Part shown: piece after piece, positions 53,465 to 62,648 of the stretch | How positions within the stretch are numbered: position 1 is the stretch's first letter | How the letters are laid out: every line of letters starts with the position of its first letter | Source: an uncultured Gammaproteobacteria bacterium | Lineage (GTDB): Bacteria > Pseudomonadota > Gammaproteobacteria > Pseudomonadales > Pseudohongiellaceae | Assembly (NCBI GenBank): GCA_913060495.1 | Contig: CAJXRP010000001.1 | Span: 184,454 to 248,453, forward strand | Length of the DNA stretch: 64,000 bases | Reading direction: 5' to 3' | The notes under the pieces: generated by a model | Told to the model about the DNA's origin: nothing | The model's database searches: none | Seen by the model: the letters and a program-made list of their open reading frames with translations, nothing else | Made by a program: the position numbers and the translations under genes

Positions 53465-56059
53465 TTAGGCGACTTCTTGCACGTTAGTAACAGGAATATT
53501 CTTCGCCCGTTCAGCAGCTTCCATAAAGTCAGCAATTTCATGGAAGTTCAGATAGCGGTAGATGCTATCGGCCATGGTATTGATGTTGCTCATAAAGCTC
53601 ATGTACTCATCCATAGTGGGGATTTTGCCTAGAGCCGAGCAGACGGCTGCTAACTCTGAAGATGAGAGGTAAACGTTTGCTCCCTGACCGAGTCGGTTAG
53701 GAAAGTTTCTAGTAGAAGTCGATACTACCGTTGAGTTAGGAGCAACTCGCGCTTGGTTACCCATGCATAACGAGCAACCTGGCATTTCGGTTCTAGCACC
53801 CGATACGCCGAATACATTGTAGATGCCTTCTTCGCTGAGTTGATGTTCATCCATCTTCGTAGGCGGTGCGATCCAAAGCTTTGTAGGAAGTCCGCCTTCG
53901 ACCTGCTTCAGAACTTCGGCAGCTGCCCGGAAGTGGCCGATGTTGGTCATGCAAGATCCGATGAAGACTTCGTCTATCTTCGTGCCTTGCACGTCGGAAA
54001 GTGTCTTCACATCGTCTGGATCATTAGGGCAGGCCAGCAAGGGTTCAGTAATTTCATTCAGGTCGATCTCAATTACCTTGTGGTATTCGGCATCTGCATC
54101 AGGCTCGAGTAGTTCAGGGTTTTCTAGCCATGCTTCCATTGCTTGTGCGCGCCGCTCAAGGGTGCGTGCATCCTGATAACCATTGTCGATCATCCAGCGC
54201 AGTAGCGTGATGTTTGACTTGAAGTATTCCATGATGGGTTCTTTGCCAAGACGGATGCTGCATCCACCTGCCGAGCGCTCTGCGGAGGCATCTGATATCT
54301 CGAACGCCTGTTCTACCTTCAAGTCAGGTAAACCTTCGATTTCGAGAATGCGTCCGGAGAAAATATTTTTCTTACCTTTCTTAGCCAAGGTTAGATCCCC
54401 ACTCTTAAGAGCTGCATAAGGAATTGAGTTGACTAAATCGCGTAGCGTAATGCCTGGCTGCATCTCGCCCTTGAATCGAACTAATACTGACTCTGGCATG
54501 TCTAGAGGCATAACCCCGGTCGCCGCCGCGAAGGCAACAAGACCAGAACCCGCTGGGAATGAAATGCCGATAGGGAAGCGGGTATGAGAATCGCCTCCGG
54601 TGCCTACGGTATCAGGCAACAGCATTCTGTTGAGCCAAGAGTGGATAATGCCGTCGCCTGCGCGTAGCGAGACGCCGCCTCGGGTCTGAATGAAATCTGG
54701 AAGCGTGTGTTGAGTTTCGATGTCGACTGGTTTCGGGTAGGCAGCGGTATGGCAGAAGGACTGCATTACCAGATCCGCTGAGAAGCCAAGGCAAGCTAGG
54801 TCTTTCAGCTCATCACGTGTCATGGGGCCAGTTGTATCTTGACTGCCCACAGTGGTCATCTTCGGCTCACAGTAGTCTCCTGGACGCACGCCGTCGATAC
54901 CACAGGCTTTGCCTACCATCTTCTGTGCGAGGGTAAAGCCCTTGTTTGTTATCGCTCCTGTTACAGGGGTTCGAAATATCGTCGAAGGCTCCAGCTTCAA
55001 TTCTTCGCGAGCACGTTGTGTGAGGCCGCGTCCGATAATCAATGGAATACGACCGCCGGCTCGAACTTCGTCGAGTAAAACTTCTGTTTTCAATTCGAAT
55101 TCTGAAATCAGATCGCCGCTTTCATGATTAGTAATACGGCCTGTGTATACGTCAATATCGATGATGTCGCCGGAATTTAGATTGTCGACTACTGTCTCGA
55201 TTGGCAGGGCGCCGGCATCTTCCATCGTATTGTAGAAAATTGGAGCAATGTTGCCTCCGATGCAGATTCCCCCATCTCTCTTGTTAGGGATGTAAGGCAT
55301 GTCGTCGCCGATGTGCCATAACACTGAGTTCGTGGCTGATTTACGTGACGAGCCAGTTCCCATTACATCGCCAACAAGCGCAACTGGATGACCAGTCAGC
55401 TCGAGTTCTTTGATTTGTTCTTCGGCATTGCTTACGCCGTCTCTCGGATTCTTGTACATCGCCTGAGCGTGTAGGGGGATGTCTGGGCGTGACCAGGCGT
55501 CCTGTGCCGGTGAAAGGTCGTCGGTATTTGTTTCTCCGGGAACTTTAAAGACAACGGCAGTGATCTTGTCTGAGAGGTCTGGTTTGTTGGTAAACCATTC
55601 TGCGTCGGCCCAAGACTGTAGGACGCGTTGTGCCTCAGAATTACCGGCTTTAGCCTTCTCAGCTACGTCGTGAAAAGCATCAAACATTAATAGGGTATGA
55701 CAAAGCTCATCGGCAGCAGCGGCGGCCAGAGTGTCGGAGTCCAACAGCTCCACAAGAGTCGAGATGTTGTAGCCGCCCAGCATTGTGCCGAGTAATTTGA
55801 CGGCTAGCAGCTGATCGATAAGTGGCGATTTAGCTTCGCCTTTGGCTACGGCGGAGAGAAAGCCAGCCTTAACATAGGCGGCCTCATCAACACCGGCTGG
55901 TACACGGTTGGAAAGCAGATCGAGAATAAATTCTTCTTCGCCGGCGGGTGGTGACTTTAATAGCTCAATAAGTCCTGCAACTTGTTCTGCAGATAATGGC
56001 TTGGGGACTATGCCTTGCTCGGCGCGTTCCGCTACGTGTTTTCTGTAAGCTTCTAACAA
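53465..56059 (-). CDS. acnB: aconitate hydratase B
   Basis: 864-aa 4Fe-4S enzyme interconverting citrate and isocitrate in the TCA cycle. It starts at TTG ([20 protein letters not shown]) after GAGGA. N-terminal HEAT-like domain (1-160), then the swivel domain with [20 protein letters not shown], then the catalytic domains with [39 protein letters not shown] and the cluster cysteines in [12 protein letters not shown] and [12 protein letters not shown]. Nearly colinear with E. coli AcnB. AcnB can act as an RNA-binding iron sensor in E. coli; nothing here tests that. Confidence 0.97.
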   Translation of the reverse strand: MLEAYRKHVAERAEQGIVPKPLSAEQVAGLIELLKSPPAGEEEFILDLLSNRVPAGVDEAAYVKAGFLSAVAKGEAKSPLIDQLLAVKLLGTMLGGYNISTLVELLDSDTLAAAAADELCHTLLMFDAFHDVAEKAKAGNSEAQRVLQSWADAEWFTNKPDLSDKITAVVFKVPGETNTDDLSPAQDAWSRPDIPLHAQAMYKNPRDGVSNAEEQIKELELTGHPVALVGDVMGTGSSRKSATNSVLWHIGDDMPYIPNKRDGGICIGGNIAPIFYNTMEDAGALPIETVVDNLNSGDIIDIDVYTGRITNHESGDLISEFELKTEVLLDEVRAGGRIPLIIGRGLTQRAREELKLEPSTIFRTPVTGAITNKGFTLAQKMVGKACGIDGVRPGDYCEPKMTTVGSQDTTGPMTRDELKDLACLGFSADLVMQSFCHTAAYPKPVDIETQHTLPDFIQTRGGVSLRAGDGIIHSWLNRMLLPDTVGTGGDSHTRFPIGISFPAGSGLVAFAAATGVMPLDMPESVLVRFKGEMQPGITLRDLVNSIPYAALKSGDLTLAKKGKKNIFSGRILEIEGLPDLKVEQAFEISDASAERSAGGCSIRLGKEPIMEYFKSNITLLRWMIDNGYQDARTLERRAQAMEAWLENPELLEPDADAEYHKVIEIDLNEITEPLLACPNDPDDVKTLSDVQGTKIDEVFIGSCMTNIGHFRAAAEVLKQVEGGLPTKLWIAPPTKMDEHQLSEEGIYNVFGVSGARTEMPGCSLCMGNQARVAPNSTVVSTSTRNFPNRLGQGANVYLSSSELAAVCSALGKIPTMDEYMSFMSNINTMADSIYRYLNFHEIADFMEAAERAKNIPVTNVQEVA

Positions 56060-56462
56060 AGTTCTATCCTCTTCGATTCAGTGCTGTTAGTGAAATAAAT
56101 CGACCGGCGTTACAGTGTGATCGATGTGATTATAAAAAATCACTTAACAGGGATGTCATGTTGCAAATGGTTTGGCCTGCCTATTGCTTGGGAATCCTTG
56201 CTAACGAGTGTTGCAAATCATCTCGGCTTGAGAGGGGGCAGGAGCCTAAAAAGTGCGCGTAGTCTACTGTAAAATCAGGTAAAAATCCAGTTGGTGCGTA
56301 GCTAGAAAGAGGGCTTTCTAATGCTGTTGAGGAGTATGTGATTGCTCTTTAGCGCCCGTAGATTGTGCGCGAAGTAATCTTGCAGACAGTTTACAATTGA
56401 AACAATCTTGTTAAAGTCTCTGCCTGTATTCCGATTAACCCATGCACTATCGCGTTAACACC
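56060..56462. other. intergenic region between divergent acnB and DUF1289 genes
   Basis: About 400 bp without a supportable gene. Besides the acnB promoter it holds a direct repeat TGTTGCAAAT at 56159-56168 and 56209-56218 (exactly 50 bp apart) and a 7-bp hairpin TAGAAAG/CTTTCTA at 56303-56320. No clear promoter for the rightward gene was found. Confidence 0.5.
56126..56143 (-). promoter_or_regulatory. acnB -10 overlapped by a GTGATT/AATCAC palindrome
   Basis: The minus strand has TATAAT at 56134-56129. It lies inside an inverted repeat GTGATT (56126-56131) / AATCAC (56138-56143). This placement suits a repressor operator. About 70 bp upstream of the acnB start. Confidence 0.45.
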
Positions 56463-56930
56463 ATGGCCGTAGTTAAAACCCCCTGTCTTGGAATTTGCTC
56501 TACAACCTCTTTGGGGGATGTCGTGTGTCGTGGCTGTAAGCGTTACTCTTTCGAAGTGATCGATTGGAATGGCTACGACACCGAGGCAAAGTCGGCAGTA
56601 TTGAGTCGTATCGAGAGGCTCAGTACACAGATTCTAGAGAATAAGCTGCGAATATTTTCGGAGCCGCTTCTGAGGGCGGGCTTGGATCGTTTCCACATTC
56701 CCTACGACGAATCGCTATCGGCCTATTGTTGGCTGCATAACCTGCTAAAGAAGGGGCACAATCGTGTGGAGAGTCTAGAGGAATATGGTGTCTATGCGCT
56801 GGGTAGCTATGCAGGTATGCCGCTGCCCCAGTTGTGCGAAATCATAGAGAATGAATTGCTGTTACTTAGTGAGGCGCATCATGCGCGTTATTTTTCAGCA
56901 ACGAAACTCGGTAGCAAAGATCGCTCATAG
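56463..56930 (+). CDS. DUF1289 protein
   Basis: 155-aa protein with the N-terminal DUF1289 motif VKTPCLGICST, then DVVCRGCKRYSFEVIDWNGY: four Cys in a C-x3-C / C-x2-C pattern that probably binds metal. The remaining 100 residues are helical and extend beyond the usual short DUF1289 core. The start at 56463 (MAVVKTPCLG) matches homologues; ATG 56442 would add seven residues. Neither has a clear Shine-Dalgarno. Function unknown. Convergent with lpxH, 8 bp apart. Confidence 0.82.
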   Translation: MAVVKTPCLGICSTTSLGDVVCRGCKRYSFEVIDWNGYDTEAKSAVLSRIERLSTQILENKLRIFSEPLLRAGLDRFHIPYDESLSAYCWLHNLLKKGHNRVESLEEYGVYALGSYAGMPLPQLCEIIENELLLLSEAHHARYFSATKLGSKDRS

Positions 56931-56938
56931 CTGAGCTG

Positions 56939-57667
56939 TCAGAGTGGAAATTTTTCGAGCCGTAGCCCATCGTCATCTATCTCAGCAAACCATCCATGCT
57001 TGTCCCAATCCCCCAGCACTACTCTTTGAGCCTGATCTGAGTCCAGTTCCAATTCGTGAATATGCGGTCGGTGAGTGTGGCCATGTATCATTAAATTCTG
57101 CGAAGTCGCCCGCAGCCGCTGCTTAACGGCGGGAAGATTCACGTCCATGATTGCATTTTCTTTGTTGGCAGTCGCTTGTTGGCTTTGCTGTCTAGCTTGA
57201 TCGGCAAATGCTCTGCGCTCATCGAGGGATTTGCTGAGGAAATCCTTTTGCCAGGAATCTTGGCGCACTGTATCGCGAAATTTTATGTATTCAACATCAT
57301 CTAAGCACAGATCATCCCCATGCAGGACTATGGCAGGGCCGATGGCAGTGTCAATAATTGTGGAATCAGCAATGAGCGTAGCGCCACAGGTAGCTGCATA
57401 GGCAGGGCCTAGCAAAAAGTCACGATTGCCATGGAGGATAAAAATATCTGACCCAGCAGCATGAAAGCTATGTAGCGCATCCGCTACCGTCGAGTTCAGT
57501 TCAGTCTCATCGTCATCACCGATCCACGCCTCAAATAGATCGCCGAGGATGTAGAGCGCACTGCAGCAGTCCGCGTTTCTGTCGAGAAACGCGAGCAGTG
57601 CGGCTGTGATATCTGGCCTATCTTGTTCCAGGTGTAGATCAGAGATGAGCAGAATTCTGCTAGACAA
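56939..57667 (-). CDS. lpxH: UDP-2,3-diacylglucosamine pyrophosphohydrolase
   Basis: 242-aa calcineurin-like phosphoesterase making lipid X in lipid A synthesis, at the inner membrane surface. Metal-site motifs: ISDLHLEQDRPD, GDLFEAWIGDDD, HGNRDFLLG, HGDDLCLDD and HGHTHRP. TTG start (MSSRILLISDLHL) with GAAGAAG upstream inside the ppiB end; the gap to ppiB is 2 bp, so they share a transcript. Confidence 0.95.
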   Translation of the reverse strand: MSSRILLISDLHLEQDRPDITAALLAFLDRNADCCSALYILGDLFEAWIGDDDETELNSTVADALHSFHAAGSDIFILHGNRDFLLGPAYAATCGATLIADSTIIDTAIGPAIVLHGDDLCLDDVEYIKFRDTVRQDSWQKDFLSKSLDERRAFADQARQQSQQATANKENAIMDVNLPAVKQRLRATSQNLMIHGHTHRPHIHELELDSDQAQRVVLGDWDKHGWFAEIDDDGLRLEKFPL

Positions 57668-57669
57668 GG

Positions 57670-58170
57670 TTAGTCTTCTTCGTTGACTACGACTGATTCG
57701 ATGATTATCTCGTCCACCGGCACATCTTGATGGCCGCCCATTGAGGTGGTCTCACATTCTTTTAGCTTGTTAACCACGTCCATGCCGTCTGTTACTTTGC
57801 CAAAAACTGCATAGCCCCAACCTTGGTCGGTCTTGCTGCTGTGGTTCAGGAAGTGATTGTCGCCCACATTGATAAAAAACTGTGATGTGGCGGAGTGGGG
57901 CACTGCCGTTCTTGCCATTGCCAGGGTGCCGATTAGGTTGTTCAGGCCATTGTCTGCTTCGTTCTCGATGGGGGTTCCATTGTCTTTCTGCTTCAGGCCG
58001 GACTCGAAACCACCGCCTTGAATCATGAAATCGTTGATAACACGGTGAAAGATAGTGCCATCGTAGAAGCCGGACTTGGCATACTGCACGAAATTAGCGG
58101 CCGAAATGGGTGCTTTGTCGAAATCGAGTTCTACGGTAATTGCGCCGTAGTTGGTGTTTATTGTGATCAT
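57670..58170 (-). CDS. ppiB: cytoplasmic cyclophilin-type peptidyl-prolyl isomerase
   Basis: 166-aa cyclophilin with no signal peptide. Active-site segments are [18 protein letters not shown] (the FHRV and F-M-x-Q core), [20 protein letters not shown] and [16 protein letters not shown]. It accelerates proline isomerisation during folding in the cytoplasm. First gene of a ppiB-lpxH unit, divergent from glnS. Confidence 0.95.
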   Translation of the reverse strand: MITINTNYGAITVELDFDKAPISAANFVQYAKSGFYDGTIFHRVINDFMIQGGGFESGLKQKDNGTPIENEADNGLNNLIGTLAMARTAVPHSATSQFFINVGDNHFLNHSSKTDQGWGYAVFGKVTDGMDVVNKLKECETTSMGGHQDVPVDEIIIESVVVNEED

Positions 58171-58298
58171 GTCTACTACCTGTTGAGTGAAGCTTGAATC
58201 TTACTGCTACGTCTCGCTCATAAATGGGCGAGATTGAGTAAGGGAGATGCCGAAAATAAGGCAATTAAACCCAGTGTCCTACTTGCCGGGGAAACTTT

Positions 58299-58328
58299 TT
58301 GTTATGGCAATGCAGAAAACGCTATAAT
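58299..58328 (+). promoter_or_regulatory. promoter of glnS-cysS
   Basis: TTGTTA (58299-58304) and consensus TATAAT (58323-58328) with an 18-bp spacer, about 78 bp before the glnS ATG. Confidence 0.6.
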
Positions 58329-58405
58329 AAGGCTTTTACGCGCGCCACGACAGTCTCAGTTTCAGATTGAAGTGCATAAACCGCAGAGATAGAAGAACCC
58401 TCGCA

Positions 58406-60148
58406 ATGACAGATCAAAAATCCGCTAGCACCACGCTTGATGGGGCTGACGATAGCAGCACTTCGTCTAATTTCATTCGCAACAAGATTGCGCATGATCT
58501 CAAGGAGAATAAGCATGGTGGGAGAGTGCACACTCGATTCCCGCCTGAGCCGAATGGCTATCTGCATATCGGTCATGCAAAGTCTATTTGCTTAAACTTT
58601 GGTGTGGCCGCCGAGAATTCGGGCCTTTGTAATCTTCGCTTCGATGACACAAATCCAGAAAAGGAAAGTCAGGAGTATGTTGATGCTATCAAGAGCAATA
58701 TCTCCTGGTTGGGATTTCAATGGAATGGCGATGAGCGTTACTCCTCGAACTATTTCGAAAAATTGTATGAGTTCGCGATCCAGCTCATCGAGTCGGGCAA
58801 GGCCTACGTTTGCGACCTAAGCGCTGCCGAGGCACGGGAATATCGCGGTTCATTAACAGAGCCTGGTCGGAATAGTCCCCATAGGGATCGTTCCATTGAA
58901 GAGAATAAAGAGCTATTCGCGCGTATGCGAGCTGGCGAATTTGCCGATGGCGCCTGCAGTCTGCGCGCGAAAATAGACATGGCCTCGCCTAACATCAATA
59001 TGCGTGATCCTGTTTTGTATCGTATCAGGCATATAGTGCATCATCAGACCGGTTCGAAGTGGTGTATCTATCCGACTTACGACTATACCCACTGCTTATC
59101 AGATGCGATCGAAGGCATTACTCACTCGCTATGTACGCTCGAGTTCGAAGATCATCGTCCTCTCTATGACTGGATACTGAATAGCCTAGATATTGCATCC
59201 ATAGCAGCGGCGAGTGACTTGGCCAACACGGATAGTGACTATGTGCTGCCTGAGCAGACCGAATTCGCGAAGTTGAAACTAAATTACACCATCGTCGGCA
59301 AGCGTCAGCTCAAGGAGATGGTAGAGACGAATGTCGTGGAAGGTTGGGATGACCCACGTATGCCGACACTGGCCGGAATGCGCAGAAGAGGCTTTACCGC
59401 CGCTGCCATTCGAAATTTTTGCGAGAGTGTTGGTGTGGCGCGTAGCGACAGCGTCGTCGATCTAGGCATGTTGGAACACGCGATTCGAGACGACTTGGAC
59501 AAGACTAGCCCCAGAGCGATGTGTGTGTTGAATCCGCTCACCGTTGTATTGACGAATCTGCCGGATGAGCATCTCGAGAATCTCAGCATGGCAAATCATC
59601 CAAAGAATGAAGAGATGGGCCGGCGCACAGTTCCTCTCACCAAGCGAGTCGTGATAGATCGGTCGGATTTCGAAGAGGTTCCTCCGCAGGGTTTCAAGCG
59701 ACTGACTGCAGGAGGCGAGGTGCGCTTGCGCGGCGCCTATGTGATTAAATGTGATGATGTGATTAAGGATGACGCTGGAAATATCATCGAGCTGCATTGC
59801 AGTGTCGATCTCGATACGCTCGGGAAGAAACCAGAAGGACGCAAGGTGAAAGGTGTAGTCCACTGGGTGTCCGAAACTAAGGGGATAGCTTTGAGTGTGC
59901 GGCTGTATGATCGATTGTTTACTGTTGAGAATCCGGAAAGCAAAGACATCGAAGATTTCCGCGAATGCCTGAACGAAGATTCATTGAATGAGCTGACGTC
60001 TTGCCTCGCGGAACCGGCAATAATGGAAGAGGGCGCATCACCGCGCTATCAATTCGAGAGAGAAGGCTACTACTGTCTTGACGAGAAAGCGTCGACTGAG
60101 AATGCGCGCATTTTTAATCGAACCATCACCCTGCGTGATTCATGGTAG
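58406..60148 (+). CDS. glnS: glutaminyl-tRNA synthetase
   Basis: Class I enzyme charging tRNA-Gln directly, 580 aa from the ATG at 58406 (AGAAGAA upstream); an ATG at 58367 would add 13 unrelated residues. [20 protein letters not shown] carries the HIGH motif. [20 protein letters not shown] and the C-terminal beta-barrel anticodon domains are normal. The KMSKS-like loop reads TIVGKRQL where E. coli has VMSKRKL; the Lys is kept but the Ser is Gly. Forms a tandem with cysS, 49 bp downstream. Confidence 0.96.
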   Translation: MTDQKSASTTLDGADDSSTSSNFIRNKIAHDLKENKHGGRVHTRFPPEPNGYLHIGHAKSICLNFGVAAENSGLCNLRFDDTNPEKESQEYVDAIKSNISWLGFQWNGDERYSSNYFEKLYEFAIQLIESGKAYVCDLSAAEAREYRGSLTEPGRNSPHRDRSIEENKELFARMRAGEFADGACSLRAKIDMASPNINMRDPVLYRIRHIVHHQTGSKWCIYPTYDYTHCLSDAIEGITHSLCTLEFEDHRPLYDWILNSLDIASIAAASDLANTDSDYVLPEQTEFAKLKLNYTIVGKRQLKEMVETNVVEGWDDPRMPTLAGMRRRGFTAAAIRNFCESVGVARSDSVVDLGMLEHAIRDDLDKTSPRAMCVLNPLTVVLTNLPDEHLENLSMANHPKNEEMGRRTVPLTKRVVIDRSDFEEVPPQGFKRLTAGGEVRLRGAYVIKCDDVIKDDAGNIIELHCSVDLDTLGKKPEGRKVKGVVHWVSETKGIALSVRLYDRLFTVENPESKDIEDFRECLNEDSLNELTSCLAEPAIMEEGASPRYQFEREGYYCLDEKASTENARIFNRTITLRDSW

Positions 60149-60197
60149 GCCGATAGCCTATCAAAAAGAGAAAACAGAGAAAAATAAAGAGTATTCC

Positions 60198-61586
60198 GTG
60201 CTAACTATTTACAACAGCCTTACGCAAACTAAAGAAGAATTTAAGCCAATCAATGATGGTAAGATCGGCATCTATGTTTGCGGGATAACGACCTACGATT
60301 ATCTGCATCTGGGCCATGCGAGAATGATGGTGGCTTTCGATGTGGTGACGCGCTATCTGCGTGCGCGCGGCTTTGAAGTGAACTACGTGCGAAACATTAC
60401 CGACATTGATGACAAGATTCTAAATCGTGCTAGTGAGAATGGTGAGCTATTCTCAGATCTAACTGATCGATTTATCGCAGCCATGCATGAGGATGAAGCT
60501 GCATTAGCAGTACTTCCACCGGACATAGAGCCGCGTGCGACAGGGCACATCAGCGAAATTGTCGATATGGTTAAGCTGCTCATAGAAAAAGACATGGCTT
60601 ATAGGGCTGATAATGGCGATGTCTATTTCTCGGTCATGAATTTTCCGGATTATGGAAAACTGTCCAAAAAGAAGATGGATGAACTGTTGGACGGTGCGCG
60701 CATTGAAGTAGGGGAACTGAAGAAGGATCCCAGAGATTTTGTGTTATGGAAGTCATCTCCAGATGATGGCGTTGGTTGGGACTCTCCTTGGGGTTATGGC
60801 AGACCTGGCTGGCATATCGAATGTTCAGCCATGTCGACTTGCTGCCTCGGTGACAATTTCGATATTCATGGTGGTGGTTCGGATTTACTTTTCCCTCATC
60901 ATGAGAACGAAGTTGCGCAATCAGAAGCGGCAACCGAGACGCGTTTCGCGAATGTGTGGATGCACAATGGCCCGCTACGTGTCGATAACGAGAAGATGTC
61001 AAAGTCGCTAAATAATTTCTTTACCGTGCGGGAGATTCTGGAAGACTACGATGCCGAAGTAGTTCGCCATCTATTGATCGCGAGTCATTATCGCAGTCCG
61101 ATTAATTATTCCGAGCAGAGTTTGCAGCAATCCACCAGCGTCTTAGAGCGTTTCTATAATTGCTTGAAAGGTTTGGATGTCGCGAATGCGAAGTCGCTAA
61201 CCAATAGCCGTTTTGAGAAGGCGTTCTTCGCGGCGATGGACGATGATTTCAATACGCCGGAAGCGTTTAGTGTTCTCTTCGAGATGGTAAAGGAGATCAA
61301 CAAGAATAAGGAGGCTGACCCAAATCTCGCGAATCAACTCGGTGCCTTACTGGTGCGGCTCGCCAATCTGCTAGGCATCTTACAGAGCACGCCTGAGGAA
61401 TTTCTGCGTAGCAATGTTGCTACGGATGTTGACGAAGCGGAGATAGATCAGCTTATCGCGGCCCGAAAACAGGCCCGTGCAGACAAGGACTGGGCGCGAG
61501 CCGATGAGATACGAGATCAATTAACGGCGATGAAAGTTGTCGTGGAAGATACTGCAGATGGCAGTGGCTGGAGAATCGAGCGCTAG
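60198..61586 (+). CDS. cysS: cysteinyl-tRNA synthetase
   Basis: Class I synthetase, 462 aa. The start is taken as GTG 60198 (MLTIYNSLTQTKEEFKPIND), matching family N-termini; the frame is open back to 60078 inside glnS. IGIYVCGITTYDYLHLGHAR holds the first zinc Cys and the HIGH-like HLGH; GWHIECSAMS and GGGSDLLFPHHENE give the other zinc ligands; KMSKSLNN is intact. The last 60 residues are the anticodon domain (KQARADKDWARADEIRDQL). Confidence 0.96.
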   Translation: MLTIYNSLTQTKEEFKPINDGKIGIYVCGITTYDYLHLGHARMMVAFDVVTRYLRARGFEVNYVRNITDIDDKILNRASENGELFSDLTDRFIAAMHEDEAALAVLPPDIEPRATGHISEIVDMVKLLIEKDMAYRADNGDVYFSVMNFPDYGKLSKKKMDELLDGARIEVGELKKDPRDFVLWKSSPDDGVGWDSPWGYGRPGWHIECSAMSTCCLGDNFDIHGGGSDLLFPHHENEVAQSEAATETRFANVWMHNGPLRVDNEKMSKSLNNFFTVREILEDYDAEVVRHLLIASHYRSPINYSEQSLQQSTSVLERFYNCLKGLDVANAKSLTNSRFEKAFFAAMDDDFNTPEAFSVLFEMVKEINKNKEADPNLANQLGALLVRLANLLGILQSTPEEFLRSNVATDVDEAEIDQLIAARKQARADKDWARADEIRDQLTAMKVVVEDTADGSGWRIER

Positions 61587-61692
61587 TTAGTCCGTTTGTT
61601 TCGTCTGAAACTCCCGCGACATCGTGTCTTTAGCTGAAAACCAATGGAATCAAGCATTGACTGGTTCCATCGACGTGAGTATTATTCCGTCC

Positions 61693-61717
61693 TCTCGAAA
61701 ACGAAGCGTTTTCGAGA
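61693..61717 (+). other. 11-bp perfect hairpin between cysS and tRNA-Pro
   Basis: TCTCGAAAACG (61693-61703) pairs with CGTTTTCGAGA (61707-61717) around AAG. About 107 bp after cysS and 17 bp before tRNA-Pro. No T-run follows, so it may be an RNA processing or protection hairpin rather than a terminator. Confidence 0.5.
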
Positions 61718-61733
61718 ATGTAAGACCCATTAT

Positions 61734-61810
61734 CGGGGTATAGCGCAGTCTGGTAGCGCGCTTGCTTTGGGAGCAAGATGTCGGGAGTTCAAATCTCTCT
61801 ACCCCGACCA
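61734..61810 (+). tRNA. tRNA-Pro(UGG)
   Basis: 77 nt with encoded CCA. The acceptor CGGGGTA pairs with TACCCCG, and the anticodon stem CTTGC/GCAAG encloses TTTGGGA (anticodon TGG). First of three tRNAs after cysS. Confidence 0.97.
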
Positions 61811-61815
61811 ATTTC

Positions 61816-61839
61816 GTTGGTTCACGCATGTGAATCAAC
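61816..61839 (+). other. 10-bp hairpin after tRNA-Pro
   Basis: GTTGGTTCAC (61816-61825) pairs with GTGAATCAAC (61830-61839) with one G-T pair and a GCAT loop, 5 bp after the tRNA CCA. It may guide 3' processing of a tRNA-Pro/tRNA-His transcript. Confidence 0.45.
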
Positions 61840-61887
61840 AGCGCGGATCCACACGATTCCTTGAATCACCGCCGTTTAGCGTTCAAT

Positions 61888-61964
61888 GGTGACTGTAGCT
61901 CAGCTGGTAGAGCCCTGGACTGTGACTCCGGTGGTCGCGGGTTCGAACCCCGTCAGTCACCCCA
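61888..61964 (+). tRNA. tRNA-His(GUG)
   Basis: Includes the extra G(-1) at 61888 opposite C73, the His identity element. The acceptor GTGACTG pairs with CAGTCAC, anticodon GTG lies in loop CTGTGAC, and CCA is encoded. A CCCCCTTTTTT tract follows within 25 bp and may terminate it. Confidence 0.97.
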
Positions 61965-62124
61965 TTATTTACCGTCACCCCCTTTTTTAATCCTCAATCG
62001 AACTAAAACTTGTGCTGTGCAGGTTTGATTCTGTAATTCGGCCCTGTTTTTAAGCCTTATATCCTTAAACCCTATATAGTTAAACTCAGCTAGTTAAATG
62101 TTAAACAGTTGATAGAATCTCGCC

Positions 62125-62364
62125 ATGTCAGAGCAGAAAACCAAAACTATCAATGGTGCTCCCACGCCACTATCGTCCTTAAACGTGGATCAGCCCAGCT
62201 TGTTGGAAGATTCAAGCACCGGACCGCTTGCCCGTTTATCCAAAATCTACCGCCGGCTAAACGATGTGATGTCTGGGATGTACACCGGAGTAGGCTGCGC
62301 CGGAACCCCCCATGAACATCACCATTTCGACGAGCCGCTGAATGGCAAGAACTCTAAAGATTGA
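62125..62364 (+). CDS. small hypothetical protein with His-rich tail
   Basis: Possible 79-aa protein (MSEQKTKTINGAPTPLSSLN) between tRNA-His and tRNA-Arg. The middle, PLARLSKIYRRLNDVMSGMY, is an amphipathic helix, and the end has GCAGTPHEHHHFDEPLNG, which could bind metal. I do not recognise a family. The Shine-Dalgarno is weak (GATAGAA). It fills an otherwise empty 510-bp interval and has a more protein-like composition than the overlapping frame at 62109, but it could be spurious. Confidence 0.4.
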   Translation: MSEQKTKTINGAPTPLSSLNVDQPSLLEDSSTGPLARLSKIYRRLNDVMSGMYTGVGCAGTPHEHHHFDEPLNGKNSKD

Positions 62365-62393
62365 AGCAATTCCACCCATACGCGTACTACTAA

Positions 62394-62421
62394 TGGTCAG
62401 CCAGTCGAATTCGTGTAAAAT
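62394..62421 (+). promoter_or_regulatory. promoter of tRNA-Arg
   Basis: TGGTCA (62394-62399) and TAAAAT (62416-62421) with a 16-bp spacer, about 53 bp before tRNA-Arg. Moderate match only. Confidence 0.4.
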
Positions 62422-62474
62422 ACACGCCGATTCGCCAGAGCCCGCATTGTTTCAAACAGCTCAGCAAATCAATC

Positions 62475-62551
62475 GCGCCCGTAGCTCAACCGGATAGAGC
62501 ACCGGCCTTCTAAGCCGGGGGTTGCAGGTTCGATTCCTGCCGGGCGCGCCA
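62475..62551 (+). tRNA. tRNA-Arg(UCU), likely integration site
   Basis: 77 nt with encoded CCA. The acceptor GCGCCCG pairs with CGGGCGC with discriminator G. The anticodon stem CCGGC/GCCGG encloses CTTCTAA (anticodon TCT). Its 3' end lies 97 bp from an integrase gene reading away from it, the usual arrangement of an island inserted into a tRNA 3' end. The exact crossover repeat cannot be defined because the other end is outside the window. Confidence 0.96.
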
Positions 62552-62608
62552 TATCTAGATTTAATATCTATAAAAATCAATTACCTAAGCAGAAAATCTT
62601 CCTCCACC

Positions 62609-62629
62609 GTATACATAAGCGTATACATA
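62609..62629 (+). repeat. tandem GTATACATA repeats between tRNA-Arg and integrase
   Basis: GTATACATA occurs at 62609-62617 and 62621-62629, a 12-bp period, 19 bp before the integrase ATG. Each contains the palindrome GTATAC. Candidate arm-type integrase or excisionase sites, or an autoregulatory operator. Confidence 0.6.
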
Positions 62630-62648
62630 TTTGTGATTGAGGTAAGAT

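Noticed and set aside
55996..56262. 88-codon rightward frame across the acnB start
   Set aside because: Overlaps the acnB coding start and promoter; no family resemblance.
60078..60197. N-terminal extension of cysS overlapping glnS
   Set aside because: Homologous CysRS proteins begin with MLxIYN; the extension is glnS sequence read in another frame.
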